Shown one piece after another: positions 42,835-51,494 of a stretch of 64,000 bases of DNA. How positions within the stretch are numbered: the stretch's first letter is position 1; each line of letters starts with the position of its first letter. The DNA is taken from assembly GCF_026683955.1 (NCBI RefSeq), contig NZ_CP113343.1:2666001-2730000 (forward strand), given 5' to 3'. The DNA comes from Arthrobacter sp. MMS18-M83 (GTDB lineage: Bacteria; Actinomycetota; Actinomycetes; Actinomycetales; Micrococcaceae). Under the pieces are notes generated by a model. The model saw nothing but the letters and a program-made list of their open reading frames with translations, had not been told where the DNA came from and searched no databases. The translations under genes were made by a program, and so were the position numbers.

Positions 42835-43483
42835 GCAGTGCGGCGTTGGAGGGCGGCAGCGCGGCGTTGGAGCACGGCAACGCCGCGCTGGGGGAGGGAG
42901 GCACCGTGTTGCGCGGATCCTGACCGAGGTCTTCCAGCCGCCTGCCGTTGTGTCCATCCTGCTGCTCATCAGCCCAGCTGTGGAACCGGGTTTCCCGGGG
43001 ACAATTTGGTACGGGGTCCTTGGGGCACTCTTTGTGTGCGTACTGCCGCTGGCCTATGTGTTGGTCCTGGTGAGGCTCGGCAAACTGAGTGACCACCACG
43101 TCAGCGACCGCGAGGAGCGTACTCGTTTGCTGATGCTTGCGCTTGTGTCGGTGGTTCTCGGACTGCTTGTACTCAACCTCATCCACGCCCCCACCAGCGT
43201 CTCAGTGATGATCCTTGCCCTGATTGGCGGGATCGCGGTGTTGGCCGCGGTCAGCCTCGTGTGGAAGATGAGCGGTCATGCCTCGGCAATCTCCGCTGCC
43301 GCAGTCATTGCGGCGCTGATGTTCGGACCGGCGTGGCTGCCGCTACTGCTTCTGGTGCCCGCCGTCGGCTGGTCCCGGGTGGTGCTGCGGGACCATACCC
43401 GCGGCCAGGTCATCGCCGGTTCATTGTTCGGCGGTGTGGTCATCGCGGGCCTTTGGTGGGTCCTGCGGGGTTGGGTGATCTAG
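42827..43483 (+). CDS. PAP2-family membrane phosphatase-like protein
   Basis: The 218-residue protein has about five membrane helices and two PAP2-type motifs: [14 protein letters not shown] and [22 protein letters not shown], which carry the His and Arg of acid phosphatases acting on membrane lipids. The N-terminal Lys/Arg motif is less clear. No ATG or GTG is in a suitable place; TTG 42827, overlapping the E2 stop, is the likely start and the first 30 residues are poorly ordered repeats ([13 protein letters not shown]). It may be coupled to E2 by chance of packing. Confidence 0.75.
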   Translation: MTEQCGVGGRQRGVGARQRRAGGGRHRVARILTEVFQPPAVVSILLLISPAVEPGFPGTIWYGVLGALFVCVLPLAYVLVLVRLGKLSDHHVSDREERTRLLMLALVSVVLGLLVLNLIHAPTSVSVMILALIGGIAVLAAVSLVWKMSGHASAISAAAVIAALMFGPAWLPLLLLVPAVGWSRVVLRDHTRGQVIAGSLFGGVVIAGLWWVLRGWVI

Positions 43484-43890
43484 TAAGACGTGTAGCTGAC
43501 CGCGAGATCGCGCAATTGCTGGTCGCTCATGCCGCCGATCATTCCAAACGAGAGCACCATGGCCAGGGCACCAACGGCCAACATGGCGGAACCAACCACA
43601 AGCAACAACTTCCAGTCGGAACGCATGATGCTGCGGAACGTCTCAGGCATCTGCAGCAGCGGGGAAATCATGTTTGGAGCGCTGTCTACGGAGCCGTCAT
43701 CGAGAAGTGCCACGATGCGATCATTCGCGCGGTCGAAGCGCATGGAGCTGATGTGGTTGCCGTGGCGGGCGAGCAGAATGTCGTGTCCGACGCGCTGGCG
43801 CGGCTGCAGAGTGAGCAAAAGGGATCCCCTACGGGTTGTTGTGATGGGCGGCTCGCGCCCTTGGGGCCACCCCAATTTTACCGGCGGCAA
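43480..43890 (-). CDS. Small membrane protein of unknown function
   Basis: The 136-residue protein has one or two hydrophobic helices near the C-terminus (WKLLLVVGSAMLAVGALAMVLSFGMIGG). The N-terminal half contains a beta-rich stretch (GNHISSMRFDRANDRIVALLDDG). No family is recognised. It overlaps the end of the PAP2 gene by 4 bases on the opposite strand. The first 25 residues (Pro/Arg-rich) may not be translated; a later start would remove them. Confidence 0.55.
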   Translation of the reverse strand: MPPVKLGWPQGREPPITTTRRGSLLLTLQPRQRVGHDILLARHGNHISSMRFDRANDRIVALLDDGSVDSAPNMISPLLQMPETFRSIMRSDWKLLLVVGSAMLAVGALAMVLSFGMIGGMSDQQLRDLAVSYTSY

Positions 43891-43965
43891 CCCAGCCGCA
43901 CGGCCGAAATCGGGGTGAGACCGCCCACCACAACGCGTGATCCCCGTCTAATGCCCCGCTGCGGC

Positions 43966-44394
43966 TTAGGGTTCGTCCGTCTTGGCGATGTAGACGTCGC
44001 ACGGAGCATTGTGGGCCACGGTGTTGGCGACGCTGCCGAGAACGCGTGCCAGTCCTTGCATGCGACGGTTGCCGACGACGATCAAGCGCGCCCCGACGCG
44101 TTCGGCTTCGCGGATCAAGGCTTCTCCGGGCTTGCCGCGTGCTGCTGTGTAGCTGATTTCAAGTTGCTCGCTGTTGAGCTTGCCGGCAACTCCGCGGGCG
44201 ACCTTCTCGGCGTCGTCGGCATCCGAGACGATCCATCGGTCGCTGCCGCTTTCAAAGACCTCGGTGCGGTCGCTGTCGAATGCTGTCACGACGCGAAGGC
44301 TGGCTCCCAAAGCGACCGCGAGGTCCCTGGCTGCCTCGGCCGCCCTCATCGCGGTCTCACTGCCGTCTACTCCGACCACTACGATTCCGCTCAT
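43966..44394 (-). CDS. Universal stress protein family
   Basis: The 142-residue protein is a single USP domain: IVVVGVDGSETAMRAAEAAR at the start and the ATP-binding GNRRMQGLARVLGSVAN near the end, followed by HNAPCDVYI. The G-2x-G-9x-G(S/T) pattern is present, so ATP binding is likely. Its start overlaps the stop of the aminotransferase gene upstream by 4 bases, which suggests coupled translation. Confidence 0.9.
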   Translation of the reverse strand: MSGIVVVGVDGSETAMRAAEAARDLAVALGASLRVVTAFDSDRTEVFESGSDRWIVSDADDAEKVARGVAGKLNSEQLEISYTAARGKPGEALIREAERVGARLIVVGNRRMQGLARVLGSVANTVAHNAPCDVYIAKTDEP

Positions 44395-45698
44395 GATGTA
44401 ACTCCTTTGTTGATGGTGTCGATCGCTCCGCGCAGTACCGGTGCCAAACGGCGGACGCCTTCGGCAATCGACTCAGGTGGCACTGCGCTGAAGGCCAATC
44501 TCAGTTTGTTGGACGGTTCGTCCGAGTGCGTAAACGCCGCGCCGGGGATGAACACGACCCCTGCCTCGATCGCCTTCTTGAGTAGTGGGTACGTGTCCAC
44601 ACCTTCGGGCAAGGTCACCCAGACAAAGAAACCGCCCTCGGGCCTGGTCCAGCTGAGGCCGGAAGGCATGTGCTCTTCCAAGGCTACGAGCAGGGCATTG
44701 CAGCGTTCCTCGTACAGGGCCCGGTAAGTCTCAATCTGCCCGCGCCAGTCGTAATCCCGAAGATATGCCGAGATGATCATCTGATTCAGGGTGGGAGGGC
44801 ACAACGTCACGGCTTCCGACGCCAGGTAGAAGCGCCGCTGCAAATGCTCGGGAACAAGCGCCCAACCGATCCGGAGTCCCGGGGCGAAGATCTTGGAGAA
44901 TGACCCCATATAGATGACGTCATGCGCATTCGCTGCCCGCATCGGCGCCAACGGGTGGCCGTCGAAACGCAAAAGACCGTACGGGTTGTCCTCGAGGACC
45001 AAGATATTCGAATTACGGCATATATCTACGATCCGCTGACGGCGCCCGGGGGCAAGGGTGATGCCGGAAGGATTGTTGAAGTTGGGGATCGTATAGAGGA
45101 ACTTGATGTTCTTGCCCTTAGCCTGAAGCTCCGCGATCTTGGCTTCGAGCAACTCCGGGACCAGGCCGTGGCCGTCCATGTCCACCGTCTCAACCTGGAC
45201 CTGGTAGGCCTCGAAGGTGTTCAGGGCGCCCACATAGGTGGGGTTTTCCACGAGCACGACGTCGCCCGGATTGCAGAAGACCTTGGTGGCAACGTCCTGG
45301 GCTGATTGTGAACCTGCGGTGATCACGACGTTTTCCGGCCGGGCGTCGGTGATTCCTTCTGCGGCCATGATTTCGCAGATCTGGGTACGAAGTTCCTCGG
45401 TGCCCTGCCCGCCGCCGTACTGCAATGCCGTCATGCCTTCTTCGGCGATGATGCGCGCAGCCGTCTGGCCAAGTTTCTCGAGGGGGAGGGACTGCAGGTA
45501 GGGGTTTCCGCCAGCGAGGGAGACGAGTCCCGGGCGCATTGAAATGTCGAAGACGTCACGCACGGCGGACTGCTTGATGTTGGCGGCGCGCTCCGAGAAG
45601 AGTTCCTCGTGGCGGTGGGCGGCAGTTGCTGCTCGCTCGATTGCGTCAATTGCTTCAGCGGGCAACTCCGGCCCGATATCCAATGTTTCGTGGGTCAC
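44391..45698 (-). CDS. PLP-dependent aminotransferase (2-aminoadipate transaminase-like)
   Basis: The 435-residue protein matches the MocR-related aminotransferase group but has no GntR DNA-binding domain. Motifs: RPGLVSLAGGNPYLQSLPLE, TAGSQSAQDVATKVF, PNFNNPSGITL, LVLEDNPYGLLRF and the Schiff-base Lys in GSFSKIFAPGLRIGW. Enzymes of this type act on 2-aminoadipate, aromatic or branched amino acids. It is divergent from the PEP-mutase-family gene. Confidence 0.9.
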   Translation of the reverse strand: MTHETLDIGPELPAEAIDAIERAATAAHRHEELFSERAANIKQSAVRDVFDISMRPGLVSLAGGNPYLQSLPLEKLGQTAARIIAEEGMTALQYGGGQGTEELRTQICEIMAAEGITDARPENVVITAGSQSAQDVATKVFCNPGDVVLVENPTYVGALNTFEAYQVQVETVDMDGHGLVPELLEAKIAELQAKGKNIKFLYTIPNFNNPSGITLAPGRRQRIVDICRNSNILVLEDNPYGLLRFDGHPLAPMRAANAHDVIYMGSFSKIFAPGLRIGWALVPEHLQRRFYLASEAVTLCPPTLNQMIISAYLRDYDWRGQIETYRALYEERCNALLVALEEHMPSGLSWTRPEGGFFVWVTLPEGVDTYPLLKKAIEAGVVFIPGAAFTHSDEPSNKLRLAFSAVPPESIAEGVRRLAPVLRGAIDTINKGVTS

Positions 45699-45812
45699 AT
45701 TGACAGGATACCCCCCGGAGTTGCCAGCAAGGCAACAGATGTTTCATCCCATTTTCACGATTCGGGGTGCGATTCGCTTTACGTCCGGCTGCCGGGAGGC
45801 TGGAATAGAGCA

Positions 45813-46646
45813 ATGATGATGCATCCCGAACTCGAATCCAAGGCCCTCCTCTTCCACGAGCTACACGCCGTGCCACAGGCGCCCTTGGTTCTGGTGAATG
45901 CGTGGGATGCCGCATCGGCGCGGATGGTCGAGGAAGCAGGTGCGACGGCGGTGGCCACGTCCAGCTCGGCAATCTCGTGGAGCTTGGGGTACCAGGACGG
46001 GGACCACCTGCCGCGGCAGCTCGCGATGGAGGTGCTGTCGCGGATTGCAAAGGCCACGCGCTTACCGGTGACCGCCGACATCGAGACGGGTTACGGACGC
46101 ACTGATGAAGAGTTCCGGACCACGGTCCGAGCGGTGCTGGACGCAGGCGCCGTCGGGATCAATATCGAGGATTCAGCGGAACAGCCCCTCAGCGACATTG
46201 CGGAACAGTCCAGGCGGATCGCCCTGCTCAGGCAGGCAGCCGATGACGCCGGCGTCGGGCTTTTCATCAATGCGCGCACCGACACCTATTGGTCTGGAAA
46301 GTTTCCGGACACCGCATATGAGGAAACGCTTCGACGGGCGGACGCGTACCAGCAGGCCGGGGCGGACGGAATATTCGTACCGGGGTTGGCGGATCTCCAT
46401 ATTCTTCACGAACTTTCCCGACGGATCAGCGTGCCGCTGAATGCGCTGGCCGGCCTGGGTTCGCCGTCGCCCGGAGAATTGCACGACGCCGGAGTGCGGC
46501 GGATCAGCATCGGCGGCGGCACTGCCAGGGCCGCTTACGCGACGGTCTCCCGGCTCGCCATGGAAGTTCTTGGCGACGGCAACTGGTCCGGCCTCGCCAG
46601 AACCTTGAGCTACGCAGACATGGACGCGCTCTTCGGCGGGAGGTAG
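45813..46646 (+). CDS. Isocitrate lyase/PEP mutase-family protein
   Basis: The 277-residue protein has the family barrel with PLVLVNAWDAASARMVEEAG, the metal-binding TADIETGYG and NARTDTYW. The Cys-containing KKCGH loop of isocitrate lyase is absent, so a C-C lyase or oxaloacetase-like role is more likely than isocitrate cleavage. Three ATG codons in a row (45813, 45816, 45819) leave the exact start open; the first was chosen. It stops 8 bases before the convergent GerMN gene. Confidence 0.88.
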   Translation: MMMHPELESKALLFHELHAVPQAPLVLVNAWDAASARMVEEAGATAVATSSSAISWSLGYQDGDHLPRQLAMEVLSRIAKATRLPVTADIETGYGRTDEEFRTTVRAVLDAGAVGINIEDSAEQPLSDIAEQSRRIALLRQAADDAGVGLFINARTDTYWSGKFPDTAYEETLRRADAYQQAGADGIFVPGLADLHILHELSRRISVPLNALAGLGSPSPGELHDAGVRRISIGGGTARAAYATVSRLAMEVLGDGNWSGLARTLSYADMDALFGGR

Positions 46647-46654
46647 TGCCGCCC

Positions 46655-47455
46655 TCAGCGCAAGCGCAGGACTTCCGACAGGGGGCGCCCGTCAATATAG
46701 ATCGCGGCCTGGGATGCTCCCGTAGCCGCCACTGCGGTCTGCGTCAGCTGGGTTTCGATCCGCGGATGGTCGCACACGCCCCCGGGACGGAGGGAGCCGC
46801 TCAGGTTCACGACGGCGGTGGATCCGTCGAGGTAGCCCGAAACATAGCGCAGCGCGGAACCCGAGAGTGCGTTGTACAGGCCTGCCCGGGTTGCGGTGTC
46901 ATCAGGCGCCAGCAATTGCCCCATTGCCGCAGCGAGCGGGTCGCCGCCTGCAGGGGCACTGAATCGCACAGCCACCAGGCTGTCATCGCAGCCGAACCGC
47001 ACGCCGCGGCTGCCGCCGTCGCCGATTGCCACGAAATACACGGCGGTCCCAGTCGAATCGACGGCGGCTGGGAAGGGCGCCGGGGCCTGCGGACTCGGGC
47101 TTCCTGACACCGTAGGAGACGCGCTTGGGGGCGAAGCGGCCGGGTTGGGTGTCTTTGCGGTTCCTGGGTTCTGGCTTTGCGTCGCCGATGGTCTGGGGGT
47201 GCCGGTTGCTGGGCCGGACGTGGCTAGCGGAGCCACGGGAGGCCCGTTGAGGGACGGAGGAGGCGCAGGACGGGGCGTCGGAACCGGCCCGGCCACGGGC
47301 GCCTGAGTCGCCGGAACGTAGCCCTGCGAAGCGGAGGGCGAACTGGCCGGAGGGCCGCCGCCGGGGGAAGCGCAGCCAGCCAGGCAGAGCGCGAGCGGCA
47401 GGCACAGTGCGGCGATCGCCGTCGTCGTGCATTCCACGCCGCGCCTGACCCGCAT
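46655..47455 (-). CDS. GerMN-domain lipoprotein
   Basis: The 266-residue protein starts with a lipoprotein signal (basic start, hydrophobic core, lipobox LAGC with Cys28). A disordered Pro/Ser/Thr-rich spacer (about residues 30-130) follows, and the last 130 residues match the GerMN fold (AVYFVAIGDGGSRGVRFGC, LRYVSGYLDGSTAVVNLSGS, QAAIYIDGRPL). GerMN domains occur in spore and cell-wall-linked lipoproteins; in non-sporulating actinobacteria they accompany LpqB-type proteins, but here it stands alone. Confidence 0.85.
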   Translation of the reverse strand: MRVRRGVECTTTAIAALCLPLALCLAGCASPGGGPPASSPSASQGYVPATQAPVAGPVPTPRPAPPPSLNGPPVAPLATSGPATGTPRPSATQSQNPGTAKTPNPAASPPSASPTVSGSPSPQAPAPFPAAVDSTGTAVYFVAIGDGGSRGVRFGCDDSLVAVRFSAPAGGDPLAAAMGQLLAPDDTATRAGLYNALSGSALRYVSGYLDGSTAVVNLSGSLRPGGVCDHPRIETQLTQTAVAATGASQAAIYIDGRPLSEVLRLR

Positions 47456-47618
47456 GACAGCCCCGCTCCTGCCCTGAACACCTCTGGTGCCTGTAACTCA
47501 ACGTTACGGCTGGCCGCCCCGGTGTAGGCCGCCCCGCCCATGACGGTTCGGCCTCATCTCAGTCACGGAATGGTAGCGGCGCGGGGACGTGATGCTTCCA
47601 TTTCCTGGCCCGTTCCGG

Positions 47619-48017
47619 CTAACCCGCTCCTTTGATCTTTCGCCAGCCGCCTGCGCGGTTGTTGGCCGCGATCTGCCTCAGCATGGTGACGAGCGGGGTA
47701 CTCGGGATCACGTCGTGCTGGTGGAAGGTGATCGTACGGGCGGTCTTGTTGGCGTGCCCGGAGGTGATGATGTTGTCCGGATCGGGAACAATGGCGCCGT
47801 CGTAGAGGAACAGATTGACGTGGTCCTTGGCCGCGAGCAGCGCGCAGACGTTCCCGTCGAGAACGAAGTAAGGCTGCGTGCGGCGCTTGATCGTTTCGAC
47901 GATTTCGGGTTCGGCCTCGTGGATGAGGTCGCGCAGTTGCTCGCAGATGGCGCGTTGCCAGTCGGGGAGGGCCTCGAGGTAGGCGTCGACTTCGGGGTGG
48001 CGGTTGTAGTCGGCCAT
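47619..48017 (-). CDS. DUF1801/YdhG-like protein
   Basis: From ATG 48017 the 132-residue protein shows the YdhG/DUF1801 pattern: HPEVDAYLEALPDWQRAICE, LRDLIHEAEPEIVETIKRRT, and NVCALLAAKDHVNLFLYDG. The fold is a small alpha/beta domain of unknown reaction, structurally related to iron-binding frataxin-like proteins. The frame is open 60 bases upstream but the family begins at MADYNRH. A hairpin lies between it and the next gene on the strand. Confidence 0.82.
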   Translation of the reverse strand: MADYNRHPEVDAYLEALPDWQRAICEQLRDLIHEAEPEIVETIKRRTQPYFVLDGNVCALLAAKDHVNLFLYDGAIVPDPDNIITSGHANKTARTITFHQHDVIPSTPLVTMLRQIAANNRAGGWRKIKGAG

Positions 48018-48038
48018 GCCGCCATCGTATCGACAAAG

Positions 48039-48078
48039 AATGCCCCCGCCCACGCCTAGACGGCGGGACGGGGGCATT
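48039..48078 (-). terminator. Terminator after the FMN reductase gene
   Basis: aatgcccccg (48039..48048) and cgggggcatt (48069..48078) pair perfectly, and the stem continues with a few mismatches. On the minus strand it follows the FMN reductase stop by 50 bases and leads into ttcttt. Confidence 0.65.
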
Positions 48079-48128
48079 TCCTCGCCGGCGCGCGGAGCGC
48101 CGTCCGGCGGCCCGGCGAATTTTGAGAA

Positions 48129-48692
48129 CTAGGCTGCGGCTTCTTCCTGGACGGCCGTCAGGGGCTCGAAGATGCCCTTGATCTGCTCAACAACCTCAGC
48201 GTCGTCCTTCGGGTGCAGTTCGGCGAAGCGGATCATGGAGCCCGGAACGGCAAGCTTGACGTCTTCGAGAACCTTGGCTCCGGCGATGCCAGCGGCCTTG
48301 CGGGCCTCGTCCTGTGCCCAGACTCCACCGAACTGGCCAAAAGCGGTACCGACGACGGCGGTCGGCTTGCCTGCCAGCGCACCGGCGCCGAACGGACGGG
48401 ACAGCCAGTCAATGGCGTTCTTGAGGGACGCCGGCATGGTGCCGTTGTGCTCCGGGGTGACCAGCAGGATGGCGTCGGCTTGGGCGGCGGCAGCGCGGAG
48501 GGCTGCGGCTTCGGCCGGGACCTGGCCTTCGACGTCGATGTCTTCGTTGTAGAACGGGATGTTGCCGAGGGAGCCGTGGATCTGCACGTCAACGTTTTCC
48601 GGGGCGTTGAGCTGGATGGCTTCGGCGAGCTTGCGGTTGTGGGAATCGGCGCGGAGGCTGCCAACAAGGGCGAGAACGGTGTTCTTGGACAT
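48129..48692 (-). CDS. NADPH-dependent FMN reductase
   Basis: The 187-residue protein is a flavodoxin-like reductase of the azoreductase/chromate-reductase group: ALVGSLRADSHNRKLAEA binds FMN phosphate and LLVTPEHNGTMPASLKNAID is the second signature, followed by GTAFGQFGGVWAQDE. It reduces quinones, azo compounds or FMN with NADPH. A TetR gene is divergent from it with an operator-like palindrome between them, which suggests control by an oxidant or quinone-like compound (inference). Confidence 0.92.
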   Translation of the reverse strand: MSKNTVLALVGSLRADSHNRKLAEAIQLNAPENVDVQIHGSLGNIPFYNEDIDVEGQVPAEAAALRAAAAQADAILLVTPEHNGTMPASLKNAIDWLSRPFGAGALAGKPTAVVGTAFGQFGGVWAQDEARKAAGIAGAKVLEDVKLAVPGSMIRFAELHPKDDAEVVEQIKGIFEPLTAVQEEAAA

Positions 48693-48770
48693 GGGAACTC
48701 CTTGGGTCTGGCCGCGGATGGGGTGCCGCGGGCTCTCGGTTTCTGAGGCGTTGCTGCCTTCGTAGATTCT

Positions 48771-48790
48771 AAACGGACTGCGGTCCGCTT
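48771..48790. promoter_or_regulatory. TetR-type operator between the FMN reductase and TetR genes
   Basis: cggac (48774..48778) and gtccg (48783..48787) are inverted around 4 bases, within aaacggactgcggtccgctt. The site is 19 bases before the TetR ATG and about 80 before the reductase ATG, so it can control both. Sites of the cggaCNNNNGtccg type are common for this regulator class. Confidence 0.6.
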
Positions 48791-48808
48791 AATATTCCCG
48801 AGGCTAGA

Positions 48809-49429
48809 ATGTTTTTTGTGAGCCTCATTCCCATCCGGCCCGAGTTGCCTTTAGGGGCATCTCCGGAGCGTAGCGACGCCGCGCGCAACCGCGAACGGCT
48901 CCTGCAGGCTGCCAGGGAACTCGTGGCGGAACACGGAGTGGACGCCATCACGATGGACATGCTCGCCTGCCGGGCCGACGTCGGGAAAGGGACGGTTTTC
49001 CGTCGCTTTGGCAGCAGGGCAGGGCTCATGATGACCCTCCTGAGTGACGCCGAATCGGACTTCCAACGCAAGTTCATCTTCGGTCCGCCGCCTCTTGGCC
49101 CGGGCGCGCCTCCACTTGAACGCCTCATTGCCTTCGGCGAAGCGCGCATCAAGTATGTCGAGGAGTACGGCGAACTGGCCCGTGCCGCGGCCGAGCATTC
49201 CCCGCAAAACCGGCATGACGCCCCACCGGTCGTGTTGTGGCACCGGCACCTTGAAATGCTGTTGCGGGAAGCGGGCCTGGACCGCGATCCTTGGCTTCTG
49301 GCTCTTTCCCTCGGCGCCGCCCTGGATCCCGAGCGCGTGCTGCATTCCCTGCGGATGCACAGCGTCGCGCCTGAGCGACTGGCGGCCTCGTGGCGCGAGC
49401 TCGTCACCCGCCTGCTGAAAGACGCCTGA
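48809..49429 (+). CDS. TetR-family regulator
   Basis: The 206-residue protein has the TetR helix-turn-helix (RNRERLLQAARELVAEHG, VDAITMDMLACRADVGKGTV, FRRFGSRAGLMMTLL) and a helical ligand domain. A GTG at 48818 is an alternative start with similar merit. It is divergent from the FMN reductase and probably represses it through the palindrome at 48771..48790. The inducer is unknown. Confidence 0.92.
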   Translation: MFFVSLIPIRPELPLGASPERSDAARNRERLLQAARELVAEHGVDAITMDMLACRADVGKGTVFRRFGSRAGLMMTLLSDAESDFQRKFIFGPPPLGPGAPPLERLIAFGEARIKYVEEYGELARAAAEHSPQNRHDAPPVVLWHRHLEMLLREAGLDRDPWLLALSLGAALDPERVLHSLRMHSVAPERLAASWRELVTRLLKDA

Positions 49430-49471
49430 CAAAACCTTCGCCGGGCTGTCTTGGGCCGGTAGCGTAGCGGC

Positions 49472-50518
49472 ATGACCCGCACACCGATCCGCACCGCCGT
49501 CGTCGGCTATGGCCTTTCCGGCAGCGTCTTTCACGCGCCGTTCATCGCTGCCAACCCCTCGTATTCCTTGGAGGTGATCGCAACTTCGGACGCGGGCCGC
49601 AAGGCCAAAGCGCAAGAACGATACCCGGGCACCAAGCTCGTTGACGGGCCGGGCGACGTACTCTCGCTTGCCGGAGAGTTGGACCTCGTAGTGCTCGGCA
49701 CGCCGCCGGCTACGCACCACCCGCTCGCGAAGGCGGCGCTGGAAGCCGGACTCGACGTCGTCGTGGACAAACCATTCGCCGTGACCAGCGCGCAGGGACA
49801 GGACCTGATCGAACTGGCCGCGAGGCTGGGCCGCGTGCTCACGGTCTACCAAAACCGCCGCTGGGACGGCGACGCGCTGACCGTGAAGAAGCTGCTCGAT
49901 GCCGGGACACTGGGTGAAGTAATGCGCTGCGAGGCGTCGATGGAGCGTTGGGCGCCCGAAATCAGCAAGGCGTGGAAGGCAAGCGCAACAGCCGACGACG
50001 GCGGCGGGCTGCTTTTCGATCTTGGCACCCATTTGCTGGACCTCGCTGTGCAGATGTTCGGTCCTGCGGAGGTCATCCACGCCGAAATCCTGGCGCGCCG
50101 GCCGCAAGAAAAGGCAGATGACGACGTCTTCCTGGTCCTGAAGCACCTGTCCGGCGTGATCAGCCACGTTGCCATGAACGTCAACAGCCAGCTCCACGCT
50201 CCACGCTTCCGCATTTTGGGCAGCAAGGGCGGCTTCGTGAAGTACGGAATCGATCCCCAGGAGCCGTTCATCCTTGCAGGCGGGTTACCCACGGATGGCG
50301 GCTACGGCGTCGACGATCCGCAGTACTACGGCACGCTGGAAATCGATGGCGTGCGGACCACGGTTCCCACGGAACGCGGCGCCTACCAGGAGTTCTACCG
50401 GATCCTGGCGGCGAAGATCGACGACGGCGGTGCCGCCTCCGGCTTGCTGCTCCCGGTGGATCCGGCCGGCCCAGTCGAGGTACTCAAGCTGATTGAGCAG
50501 GCCAGGGCGCTCGCCTGA
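49472..50518 (+). CDS. Gfo/Idh/MocA-family oxidoreductase
   Basis: The 348-residue protein has an N-terminal NAD(P)-binding domain (VVGYGLSGSVFHAPFIAAN), the conserved Lys in DKPFAVTSAQ (EKP-type motif) and the C-terminal Gfo/Idh domain with DLGTHLLDLAVQMFGP. Members oxidise sugars or inositols, or reduce keto sugars. YdgJ-like proteins of E. coli are the closest in pattern. It is followed by a strong terminator. Confidence 0.92.
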   Translation: MTRTPIRTAVVGYGLSGSVFHAPFIAANPSYSLEVIATSDAGRKAKAQERYPGTKLVDGPGDVLSLAGELDLVVLGTPPATHHPLAKAALEAGLDVVVDKPFAVTSAQGQDLIELAARLGRVLTVYQNRRWDGDALTVKKLLDAGTLGEVMRCEASMERWAPEISKAWKASATADDGGGLLFDLGTHLLDLAVQMFGPAEVIHAEILARRPQEKADDDVFLVLKHLSGVISHVAMNVNSQLHAPRFRILGSKGGFVKYGIDPQEPFILAGGLPTDGGYGVDDPQYYGTLEIDGVRTTVPTERGAYQEFYRILAAKIDDGGAASGLLLPVDPAGPVEVLKLIEQARALA

Positions 50519-50521
50519 CCG

Positions 50522-50596
50522 GCGCGAACTGGCATCAAATGACCCCAAAACGCTTGGGAAGGGTCATCTACTGCCAGTTCGCGCGAAAGTTTTTTT
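50522..50596 (+). terminator. Strong intrinsic terminator after the Gfo/Idh gene
   Basis: Perfect 13-base arms (gcgcgaactggca at 50522..50534, tgccagttcgcgc at 50572..50584) enclose a second inner stem (atgaccc/gggtcat). Seven T follow at 50590..50596. This is the only long stem-loop in the window with a clear T run, so it is a reliable terminator. Confidence 0.9.
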
Positions 50597-50722
50597 GGAT
50601 CGGGCGTAACTTCTCCGGGGCCCCCAGCGATGTAAGGGGAGTGTGGGCAACGTCCGCACTGATCATCCGGTAGCGACAAAGCCGCTGCCGGAGCATTCCA
50701 AAAACGTTTGTCGGAGGGTTCC

Positions 50723-51394
50723 ATGTCCTTGTTCACTGTCCTTGCCACCAGCAAAATCGCCGCTAGCGCCCTGGCAGCCGGAGCTGTCGCGGTTGGCGGA
50801 ACCGGCGTCGCAGCCTTCAGCGGAGCGCTTCCCACCGAAATCCAGCAGAGCGCCCACGAGCTGGTCGGAGCACCGGCTCCCATCGCCTCCAACGCAGCCG
50901 AGACCGACAGGTCCAAGGCGGGTGACGCGTCCGGGACCGTCAAGTCCAAAGCAGCCGACGCCGTGGACGCCGCGAAGTCCAAGGCTACTGACTCCGTGGA
51001 CAGCGCAAAGTCCAAGGCCGCAGCAGCAGCCGCTTCCGCCAAGGCCACCGCGCCTGAGGCATTCGGCCTTTGCACGGCGCTGCTCAACGGTGGCCTGAAG
51101 GGTGACGCCAAGGTGCCCGGTTACTCCTCCTTGGTTGTTGCCGCCGGCGGCGAAGCCAACGTCGAGGCACACTGCGCAACAGTAGTGACCGAAGGCAAGG
51201 CTGCCGGACTGAACGCCGACGGTTCTGCGTCCGTGAAGGCTGACGCCGAAGGCACCGCTACGTTGCCTGCTACGCCCGCCGTCCCGGCTGTTCCCGCCGT
51301 GCCGTCCGCACCCGCTGTACCGGCTGTTCCCGCCGTGCCGTCCCACGTCCCCAGCGCTCCCGTGGACGTACCGGCCGATTCTGTCCGGCCGTAA
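50723..51394 (+). CDS. Membrane protein with 11-residue repeats
   Basis: The 223-residue protein has an N-terminal hydrophobic segment (IAASALAAGAVAVGGTGVAA), then a helical region where SKA recurs every 11 residues (Lys at 65, 76, 87 and 98), a small domain with two Cys (FGLCTALLNGG, EAHCATVV), and a Pro/Val/Ala-rich tail. The 11-residue Lys/Ala period is like that of group 3 LEA proteins. The post-membrane pattern GALPTEIQQSAHELVGA also appears in actinobacterial proteins next to ECF sigma genes. ATG 50723 has GGAGGG before it. The function is unknown. Confidence 0.75.
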   Translation: MSLFTVLATSKIAASALAAGAVAVGGTGVAAFSGALPTEIQQSAHELVGAPAPIASNAAETDRSKAGDASGTVKSKAADAVDAAKSKATDSVDSAKSKAAAAAASAKATAPEAFGLCTALLNGGLKGDAKVPGYSSLVVAAGGEANVEAHCATVVTEGKAAGLNADGSASVKADAEGTATLPATPAVPAVPAVPSAPAVPAVPAVPSHVPSAPVDVPADSVRP

Positions 51395-51415
51395 CGCGAC
51401 AGCTACGCTTGAACG

Positions 51416-51450
51416 GCGGGGCTCCTTGGCAGAATGACAAGGAGCCCCGC
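51416..51450. terminator. Stem-loop before the ECF sigma gene
   Basis: Perfect 13-base arms gcggggctccttg and caaggagccccgc with a 9-base loop lie 21 bases after the repeat protein's stop. No T run follows. Confidence 0.65.
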
Positions 51451-51494
51451 GACGCAACAGACGGCGGCAGTGGTCATTTCCCAGGCCAGGGACG

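Noticed and set aside
45813..46646. Reading the PEP-mutase-family gene as isocitrate lyase
   Set aside because: It is far shorter than isocitrate lyase and lacks the Cys-containing KKCGH loop.
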